A stretch of DNA of 64,000 nucleotides from an uncultured Bacteroidota bacterium (lineage in GTDB: Bacteria; Bacteroidota; Bacteroidia; Flavobacteriales; Flavobacteriaceae), in assembly GCA_902626365.1 (NCBI GenBank), contig CACOFE010000003.1, forward strand, positions 1 to 64,000, read 5' to 3'. Below the pieces are notes generated by a model that was given only the letters and a program-made list of their open reading frames with translations, had not been told where the DNA came from and searched no databases. The number at the start of each line of letters is the position of its first letter. Positions within the stretch are counted from its first letter, which is position 1. Both the position numbers and the translations under genes were made by a program. Positions 31,265-38,601 of this stretch are shown here, piece by piece.

Positions 31265-32473
31265 ATGAAAGGAATAATAACTCGTGCTTTATGCGTCATT
31301 GTTATAATGTCATTAGATATACAATCCCAGAATTATAATAAAGATGCTTTTCTTAAAGATTATTCACGAGATTTAATTATTACGACTCAGGTAAGAGGTG
31401 AGAGAAATAAAGCAATTTTACGCGGTACTGAAGCAGAAAAAAACAGGGAGTTTGTTTTAAAAAATTATACTGGAATACAGCCATCAATATACCCAGCGTG
31501 GGATGGAGGATTTTGGCCAAAGAAAAAACCAAATTCATTAAAGGATTTTAAAATAGAAACAAAATATTTTGATGAATTAGTTAACTGGGGAATAGAAAAT
31601 GAATTTCATATAATGCATCATTGTTTGATTTTTCCAAACAAATATTTTCCAGCATGGTTTTCAAAAACAAATTACAATGCAGAAGAGCTAGAGTATATTA
31701 TTGAGCTGTTTGTGTCTAATGTTTTGAATGCTAATGATAACAAAAACAAAGTTGATGTATTCAATGTAATAAATGAAATTTTTGCAATGGGTAAATCTGG
31801 AAAATATAGAGTTTCTGGAAACGAAAAAGAGGATTGTAAATGGATGGATATGGGTTTTGAAAAAGATATGTCAGGACTTGAGGGAGAACAAAAAATTAAT
31901 GACGAACATCCAATATTTGTGAGAAAAGTTTTTGATGTGGCATCTGATTTAACTAATGCAAAATTGGAAATCAGAGATTTTAATATTGCTTTTGGAGGAA
32001 AAAAAGCCGATGGAGTTTACCAATTAATTAAGCATTTAAAAAATACTGGAGTTAGAGTTGATGCTGTTGGTTTTCAATGTCATTTAAATGCTGGATTAAA
32101 TTACAACTATGAGAATTTGAGAAAAAATATCTTACGATTTATTGATTTAGGTGTTGAGGTTTATATAACCGAGCTTGACGTGGGTCTAAATCTTTGGGGG
32201 CAAGGGGGGAATCATAAAAAAGTTTCAGATGTTATAAAGTCAGAGGATGACTGGAAATGGTTTTTTGATGAACAAAATAAAATATATTATAACCTTGTTA
32301 AAACAGCAAAAGAAGCTGGTGTAAAAATAATTAGCGACTGGGGATTTAGAGATGACATTCCATATGGAGGATGGAGAAAAGATCAAAAGGCGTGGATGGT
32401 AAATAAAGATTATTCTAGAAAAGGAGCATATTATGCTGTTTTAAAAGCATTATATGATGCAGAAAAAAATTAG
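31265..32473 (+). CDS. divergent GH10-like glycoside hydrolase
   Basis: Acid/base context VFNVINEIF and nucleophile context VEVYITELDVGL, GVRVDAVGFQCH; canonical ENxMKW and LVWHxQ motifs replaced. Confidence 0.75.
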   Translation: MKGIITRALCVIVIMSLDIQSQNYNKDAFLKDYSRDLIITTQVRGERNKAILRGTEAEKNREFVLKNYTGIQPSIYPAWDGGFWPKKKPNSLKDFKIETKYFDELVNWGIENEFHIMHHCLIFPNKYFPAWFSKTNYNAEELEYIIELFVSNVLNANDNKNKVDVFNVINEIFAMGKSGKYRVSGNEKEDCKWMDMGFEKDMSGLEGEQKINDEHPIFVRKVFDVASDLTNAKLEIRDFNIAFGGKKADGVYQLIKHLKNTGVRVDAVGFQCHLNAGLNYNYENLRKNILRFIDLGVEVYITELDVGLNLWGQGGNHKKVSDVIKSEDDWKWFFDEQNKIYYNLVKTAKEAGVKIISDWGFRDDIPYGGWRKDQKAWMVNKDYSRKGAYYAVLKALYDAEKN

Positions 32474-32600
32474 AAAATTCATTTATGTGAATCATTTTAT
32501 ACTGCACATTTCCTGAAAAGGGTTCTACAATATCAAAATTGTACTTTTTTTCAAAGAATTCAAGTGTTTTATTTTGAAGATTTTTTTTCATAATAAAAAG

Positions 32601-33641
32601 TCAATTTTGCCCGTATGGTTCTAAGGTTTTAATATTGCCATCTTTATCATACTTAATCTCAGCAATTTTTACTGATCTCAAATGGGTAACCCCTTTTGAA
32701 AGTGAGGAGTCATGATAAAATAAGTACCACTTTCCTTTAAATTCACATATAGAATGATGTGACGTCCAACCTACTACTGGATTTAAAATTCTTCCTTTAT
32801 AAGTGAATGGCCCATAAGGATTATCTCCTATGGCATAGCATATAAAATGGGTGTCGCCGGTTGAATAAGAGAAATAATATTTGCCATTATATTTGTGAAG
32901 CCAAGCAGCTTCAAAAAATCTTCTGTCATTGTCTCCAGCCAAAAGTAACTTTCCGTTTTCATCTAATATTTGAACCTCCTTTGGTTTTTCACAAAACTCT
33001 AATAAATCATCCGACATCTTAGCAACTAAAGGCATTAGGGCGGTTTCATTGTCATTAGGTAGAAATGCTGTAGGGCTTTCAGGCTGATTTCCGTTGAAAA
33101 CTCCTGTTCGCCATCTTTGTAATTGACCTCCCCAAATTCCACCATAATACATATAGTATGATCCGTCATCATCTTTAAATACTGCAGGATCAATTGAATA
33201 ACTGCCTTTGATTGGTTCATCTTGTGGAATAAATGGACCATAAGGTTTATCACCTATAGCAACGCCAATTCTAAAAATTCCATCATAATCTTTGGCAGGA
33301 AAAAAGAGATAGAACTTTCCATCTTTTTCATTAGCATCGGGGGCCCACATTTGTCTTTCAGCCCATTTAACATCATCAACATGAAGAGCCATTCCATGGT
33401 CGGTAATATGACCACCAATATTATCCATTGAAAGAACATGATAATCCTCCATTGCAAAATGACTGCCCAAATCATCAAAAGCATCACCCGTATCAATGTC
33501 ATGAGACGGATAAATATAAATTTTCTCGCCAAAAACATGTGCCGAAGGATCAGCAGTATATAAGTGAGTTACAATTGGTTTAGAAATTGCTCTTTTGTTT
33601 AAGTCTTCAAAATCTATATGATCTATACTTTCTTCAGGCAT
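32601..33641 (-). CDS. GH43 (subfamily 1-like) xylosidase/arabinofuranosidase, no signal peptide
   Basis: YTADPSAHVFGEKIYIYPSHD, MWAPDANEKDGKFYLFFPA, SIDPAVFKDDDGSYYMYYGG, FEAAWLHKYNGKYYFSYSTGDTHF. Confidence 0.92.
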   Translation of the reverse strand: MPEESIDHIDFEDLNKRAISKPIVTHLYTADPSAHVFGEKIYIYPSHDIDTGDAFDDLGSHFAMEDYHVLSMDNIGGHITDHGMALHVDDVKWAERQMWAPDANEKDGKFYLFFPAKDYDGIFRIGVAIGDKPYGPFIPQDEPIKGSYSIDPAVFKDDDGSYYMYYGGIWGGQLQRWRTGVFNGNQPESPTAFLPNDNETALMPLVAKMSDDLLEFCEKPKEVQILDENGKLLLAGDNDRRFFEAAWLHKYNGKYYFSYSTGDTHFICYAIGDNPYGPFTYKGRILNPVVGWTSHHSICEFKGKWYLFYHDSSLSKGVTHLRSVKIAEIKYDKDGNIKTLEPYGQN

Positions 33642-33652
33642 AATAAATCGAA

Positions 33653-35086
33653 TTAATCCTTTCTTCTATTCAATAAATCTTGTTCAATTTTATCTTCAAG
33701 ATTCTTGTCAATGATATAAAATAACAGTAGTCCTGCTGCAAGTAAAAATGGTATTGATGGAAATACACTAACAAGCATTTTAGTTCCTAAAATCGCGGAT
33801 TCAGTTTGCTCACCAGCACTGTTGGGAATATATCCATAACTTGCTAATATAGATGCTACTAATGCACCCCCAATACTTAAGCCAAGCTTTAGGCCTACCA
33901 TCATTGCTGAAAAAATTATTGCTGTAGCTCTTCTATTGTTTTTCCACTCTGAATAATCTGCTACATCAGCAATCATAGCCCAGAGCAGTGGTATTGTTAT
34001 ACCATAAAAGAAACCATGAAATATCTGAGCTCCAAAAATCAAACTAATTGAATCAGGTGAAAGAATATAAAAGACTAAAATAAATAAGGTTGAAATAAAT
34101 AAAAAGACTGCAAATACATTTCTTTTGCCATACTTATCAGCTAACATTTTTGATAAACCAATTCCAATTATCATAAATATAATTCCACCTGCATTAAACA
34201 ATCCAAAGCCAGCAGAAACAGGATCATTCCCAAAAAAATTAATACCAATATTTGATAAAAAATCTATTATTGGAGAGATGAAATCACTCAAAGAATTTTT
34301 TGAAACATAGTTCTCAAAATAATAGACATATGCGCCCCCTTTCATAGCAAGGGTAGTGAACTGTAAAATGGTAACCGTTAGCATGATAACCCATGGAATA
34401 TTTTTTACTAAATCTTTCAAATCATCCGATAAACTAGATGATTGTTCAGGCTTAGGAACAATTCTTTCCTTAGTGGTTATGAATGTGATGAGTAATAAAA
34501 TAGTTCCTATTACAGCAAGCCATGTCATAGTTATTTCGATCCCAAGTGCTTTATCTCCATCACCAACATAATTTATAATAGGGAGCATGAAAACCTGAAC
34601 AAAGAATTGGGCAAACATTACAGCAACAAACCTATAAGCTGAAATACTATTTCTCTCTTTCATGTCGCCGGTAATTACTCCACTTAATGCCGAGTACGGA
34701 AGATTGCTTCCAGCATATAATAACAATAATAATGTGTAGGTAACTACAGCATAAATAACTTTGCCACTGTATGAAAAGTCAGGCGTAGTAAATGCTAGTA
34801 AGGATGTAATACCTAAAGGTACCGCAGTCCATAATATCCAGGGTCTAAACTTTCCCCATTTACTATTTGTTCTATCAGCTAATGCCCCAACTATTGGGTT
34901 AAAAGCAAAAGCAGCAACAGTTCCAACGGTAAATATAATTTTAGTTGCATCATCAGCATTTAATCCATAAATATCAGTGTAGAAATATGCTAAGTATGTG
35001 ATTAAAGTTTGGAATACAAGATTAGCTGATAAGTCTCCAAGACTATATCCAATTTTTTCTTTTATAGAAAGTGGTTGTGTTATCAT
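33653..35086 (-). CDS. GPH-family (MelB/XynP-like) sugar:cation symporter
   Basis: KEKIGYSLGDLSANLVFQTLITYLAYFYTDIYGL, GALADRTNSKWGKFRPWILW; 12-TM pattern. Confidence 0.93.
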   Translation of the reverse strand: MITQPLSIKEKIGYSLGDLSANLVFQTLITYLAYFYTDIYGLNADDATKIIFTVGTVAAFAFNPIVGALADRTNSKWGKFRPWILWTAVPLGITSLLAFTTPDFSYSGKVIYAVVTYTLLLLLYAGSNLPYSALSGVITGDMKERNSISAYRFVAVMFAQFFVQVFMLPIINYVGDGDKALGIEITMTWLAVIGTILLLITFITTKERIVPKPEQSSSLSDDLKDLVKNIPWVIMLTVTILQFTTLAMKGGAYVYYFENYVSKNSLSDFISPIIDFLSNIGINFFGNDPVSAGFGLFNAGGIIFMIIGIGLSKMLADKYGKRNVFAVFLFISTLFILVFYILSPDSISLIFGAQIFHGFFYGITIPLLWAMIADVADYSEWKNNRRATAIIFSAMMVGLKLGLSIGGALVASILASYGYIPNSAGEQTESAILGTKMLVSVFPSIPFLLAAGLLLFYIIDKNLEDKIEQDLLNRRKD

Positions 35087-35089
35087 ATA

Positions 35090-36202
35090 TTATTTAATAT
35101 TTGAAAGATCAATCTCAAGTAGCTCAAAATATGCAGGCTTCTTATTGTAGACTCTATCGAATAATAAGGGGTAGTCTGTTCTGCCTCTAATAGGATTTTC
35201 ATTTCTCCACGTATACTTATCGGTAGTTCCCCAAAAAGTTACCCTGCTAATTTTATCATGATGTTTCAGAAATAGCTCAAAAATCTCTTTATATCTATTG
35301 GTTAATTTTTTCTGGATATTGTGAGGTATTCCCGATTGATATGGATCCCATTTTTTATCACCTTCAAATTTTTTAAATTCTTCTCTTGCAATTCCCGCCA
35401 ACTCATATGGGTTTGGTATTACCGTTATGTCAAGTTCAGTTATCATTACATCAACTCCAGTGGCTGCTAGATCAACAATTGTTTCTTCAATTTCTTTAAT
35501 GCTTGGAAAGTGAAGATCCCAATGAGCTTGGATTCCAACAGCATCAATTCTAATTCCTTTTTCTTTTAAAGAATTAATGATTTTAATTGCACCCTTTCTC
35601 TTTTTTGGTTTCCAAAGATTATAATCATTATAGGCAAGTTCAACATTTGGATCAGAATCATTTGCATATTGAAATGCTTTTTCAATGTAATCATCCCCAA
35701 TCATTTCAAGAAATACAGTCTCTCTCAAAGTTCCATCATCATTTAAGGCTTCGTTTACAACATCCCACATGTCAACTTTTCCTTTGAATCTTGTAACTAG
35801 TTGGAATATGTGATTTTTTAAATGTAGATTGAATTTAGCTTTGTCGTTAATTTCCGAAACATACTCAGGAACTTGATTGTGCCAAACTAAGGCATGGCCC
35901 AACAAATACATGTCATTATCTTTAGCAAAATCTGTAATTTTCTGAGCATTTGAAAATGTAAACTTTGAATACTCTGGATGAGAGTGCATCCACTTCATTG
36001 AATTTTCTGGAGTTACAGAACTAAAATCTTCAGAAACAATTTTTAAAATCTTTTCGTCTTTATCGATAATTTGATAATCCTCCTGATTAATAGTTGCTCC
36101 AATTAAAAAGTAATCTGCAAATTTTTCTTTTAAACTTTCTTTTTCTTGTGAATAAGCAAAGAAAGGTATAGAAGCAAAGAGAAAAATAAATATCTTTTTC
36201 AT
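35090..36202 (-). CDS. GH10 endo-1,4-beta-xylanase
   Basis: FLIGATIN, SSVTPENSMKW, LLGHALVWHNQVPEYV, MWDVVNEAL, IDAVGIQAHWDL, MITELDITV; signal peptide. Confidence 0.97.
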   Translation of the reverse strand: MKKIFIFLFASIPFFAYSQEKESLKEKFADYFLIGATINQEDYQIIDKDEKILKIVSEDFSSVTPENSMKWMHSHPEYSKFTFSNAQKITDFAKDNDMYLLGHALVWHNQVPEYVSEINDKAKFNLHLKNHIFQLVTRFKGKVDMWDVVNEALNDDGTLRETVFLEMIGDDYIEKAFQYANDSDPNVELAYNDYNLWKPKKRKGAIKIINSLKEKGIRIDAVGIQAHWDLHFPSIKEIEETIVDLAATGVDVMITELDITVIPNPYELAGIAREEFKKFEGDKKWDPYQSGIPHNIQKKLTNRYKEIFELFLKHHDKISRVTFWGTTDKYTWRNENPIRGRTDYPLLFDRVYNKKPAYFELLEIDLSNIK

Positions 36203-36219
36203 AGTGGTTTAAATTATTT

Positions 36220-36251
36220 AAAAAATGCCAGATAAAAATTTATCTGGCATT
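36220..36251 (-). terminator. rho-independent terminator (minus strand)
   Basis: AATGCCAGATAAA-AA-TTTATCTGGCATT perfect 13-bp inverted repeat at 36224-36251; six T's follow the stem on the minus strand. Confidence 0.8.
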
Positions 36252-36273
36252 CTTTATTTATAGGCTTAATAAA

Positions 36274-38010
36274 TTATCTAACAACTAGTTTAGATACTTT
36301 ACTTTGTCCATTGATTGTAACCTTAAGCATATAGAATCCGCTGTTGAATGAACTCACATCTAATGTGTTTCCATTAATAACAGTATCCATTACTTTTCTA
36401 CCAGTTACAGTGAATACTTGGATTTCTTTTGATCCTTGTACCGGAGATAGAATATTAACGTAGTTACCATCTACTGGGTTAGGATAAACCATCATATCAA
36501 GTATTTCATTATCTGCTGTAGAAAGTCCAGCTTGAACGCACACATCATCAATATACCAGTCGTCACCGTCATCATTTGTCATAACAAATGCAACATAAAT
36601 TGGGACTCCGATATAATCAGCTAAGCTAAATTCAATTGATGTGAATTCACTTGGCTCAAAATCAGCTTCAGTCCAAGTAGCTATGTCAGTAAAGTCAGCA
36701 TGTGTTGTTTGACTTACTGTAGAAACTTTTACAGCGTATGTAGAACCATAATCCGATCCATAAGCTTGTCTGTGGCTGAATGAAATATGATTATTTGAAG
36801 CATCAGGAATAAACATTGGTGTAACTAACCAGTCTTCTGCAAGACCACCGGTAACATTTTCATACCTAACGTGAGCTGAATTAGCTCCACTAACTGAATA
36901 TGTTGAACTAGCTTCCCAGTCATATCCTTCACCAAGGCCATTTTCGCCTCTGAATGTTGCCCAACCTTCAACTGGGAATGATTCTCCATCAAAATCCTCA
37001 CACCAGGATCCTTCAAGGGGAGCATCTGAAGGATTAATAGATTCCATAGCAAATAAAATTTGTTGAATATCCATTGAGCCTGCCGATGCGACAGCTCCAT
37101 CACCTGGATTTTCAACTAGCTGGAACCACCAGTTTGCTTGAGTCCCATTCCAATTAGTAAATGCTGATAAATCTACTTCAACTGTTTGAGCTTCAGCGGA
37201 ATTTGGGGTCATATCAGAAGTTGAAAATTCATTTCCTCCACTTGGTGATACAAATGTTAATTTATTTTTAGGTGAATTATTTACAAGTGTTACCTGAACA
37301 TATTTATAAGTATCAGCATCAACACTATAAAGCCCTGTTTGTTCCAACTTAGGGTAAGGACTTTGGTTTGCTATTTCAAGATGAAGTTCTCCAGCAACTG
37401 GCTGGGACATAGTAACACCATTAGCCGTGGTAAATCCTTCAGAATCAGAAGTATCATCAAAAGTATAATCAACTCTTGGTGTTGCGGGAATTGATTCAAC
37501 TATTTCAATATGATCAAATAAAACATCTCCTGCATATACATTGTTGTTAACACCATTTCCCTGTTTAAATCTAAAGTTAATCGTGTCAACTGTCCCGCTC
37601 CAATTTGCATTACTACTCATATTTATATAATGAGTAACAAAATCTGAATTGTTAGATGAAAGTCCGTCAAAGTTTGTGAAGGCATTACTACCATTCACAG
37701 TTGTTATGACTTGTAATTTAGCATTACCTGTCAAATTCTGCATGGTAATAGCAACATAATTTCCTGCGGATGTATCAATATTAGCTGATGTATTTTTGAA
37801 ATTTGGATTGGCTGAATCACCATTTCCATCACCATCATTATCCACTATAGTGTAAGTAAGATAAGTGTCCCCAACAGCTAAATTAGAATAGTTTTGAGCA
37901 ACAAACCCATGGTCTGTTCCATTAAAATCCCAAGGCGGACCATCCTGAGCAAATAAACTTATATTAAAAAACATCAAAAAAGCTACAACAATTGAGTAAA
38001 GTTTTTTCAT
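36274..38010 (-). CDS. T9SS-secreted protein: CBM-like modules + choice-of-anchor J domain
   Basis: Signal peptide, WCEDFDGESFPVEGWATF...EDWLVTPMFIP...WYIDDVCV, C-terminal VYPNPVDGNYVNIL...GFYMLKVTINGQSKVSKLVVR. Confidence 0.82.
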   Translation of the reverse strand: MKKLYSIVVAFLMFFNISLFAQDGPPWDFNGTDHGFVAQNYSNLAVGDTYLTYTIVDNDGDGNGDSANPNFKNTSANIDTSAGNYVAITMQNLTGNAKLQVITTVNGSNAFTNFDGLSSNNSDFVTHYINMSSNANWSGTVDTINFRFKQGNGVNNNVYAGDVLFDHIEIVESIPATPRVDYTFDDTSDSEGFTTANGVTMSQPVAGELHLEIANQSPYPKLEQTGLYSVDADTYKYVQVTLVNNSPKNKLTFVSPSGGNEFSTSDMTPNSAEAQTVEVDLSAFTNWNGTQANWWFQLVENPGDGAVASAGSMDIQQILFAMESINPSDAPLEGSWCEDFDGESFPVEGWATFRGENGLGEGYDWEASSTYSVSGANSAHVRYENVTGGLAEDWLVTPMFIPDASNNHISFSHRQAYGSDYGSTYAVKVSTVSQTTHADFTDIATWTEADFEPSEFTSIEFSLADYIGVPIYVAFVMTNDDGDDWYIDDVCVQAGLSTADNEILDMMVYPNPVDGNYVNILSPVQGSKEIQVFTVTGRKVMDTVINGNTLDVSSFNSGFYMLKVTINGQSKVSKLVVR

Positions 38011-38039
38011 AAATAAAATTTTAATAATAATTTAATGAT

Positions 38040-38576
38040 TTATATTGAGATGGATACATCGTCTAAGAAAAATTCTGTTCCCTCAGTCATGTACCAAAAT
38101 CTAATTGCTTGGTTTGAACTATCAGATTTTAAACTAAAAGTATGAGAATATTTAGTCCAATCTTCGGTAAGAATAAAATCCTTTCCTTGATAACTTCCTT
38201 GAACATCGGACTGAATAACTAATTTCATTTTTCCCTTTCCGCCCTTATTCTTCGCATGAAAAGTTATTGTTACCGCATCTCCTTCTTTGCCCTTAAACTT
38301 TTGATTGTACTGTGAACTTAAATGAAAACCTTTTTCACCCAGCCTATGAGTTTCTACTTTAAGGGCCCTTTGACTGCCTGGGTTTGTATCGAAGTCTTCT
38401 ACAGAAAATGTAGCATCAGCCCCTTTTCGTGTTACGTTATTCCACCACCAAAACTTACCCTCAGGGCTTACGCCTTCCAAATTTGAATTCTTTAATTCTA
38501 AACTTTTTTGAGAAAACGAATTGGTGTAAAATAGAAATGTAAATAGAGCTAAAATAAATTTAATTGTTAGTTTCAT
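38040..38576 (-). CDS. standalone CBM4/9-like carbohydrate-binding protein
   Basis: 178 aa secreted jelly-roll-like domain; aligns along its length with the N-terminus of the GH30 protein at 45602..47758 (GSYQGKDFILTEDWTKYSHTFSL / GSYQGQNIWITNEWQRYSHTFTV). Confidence 0.75.
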   Translation of the reverse strand: MKLTIKFILALFTFLFYTNSFSQKSLELKNSNLEGVSPEGKFWWWNNVTRKGADATFSVEDFDTNPGSQRALKVETHRLGEKGFHLSSQYNQKFKGKEGDAVTITFHAKNKGGKGKMKLVIQSDVQGSYQGKDFILTEDWTKYSHTFSLKSDSSNQAIRFWYMTEGTEFFLDDVSISI

Positions 38577-38601
38577 AATTGATTATTTAGTTTATATAAT
38601 A

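Noticed and set aside
32415-32591. 58-aa minus ORF (MKKNLQNKTLEFFEKKYNFDIVEPFSGNVQYKMIHI...) overlapping the GH10-like 3' end
   Set aside because: Could be a gene remnant, but half is antisense to the GH10-like gene and no family could be recognised.
33254-33538. 94-aa minus ORF
   Set aside because: Out-of-frame translation of the GH43_1-like gene.
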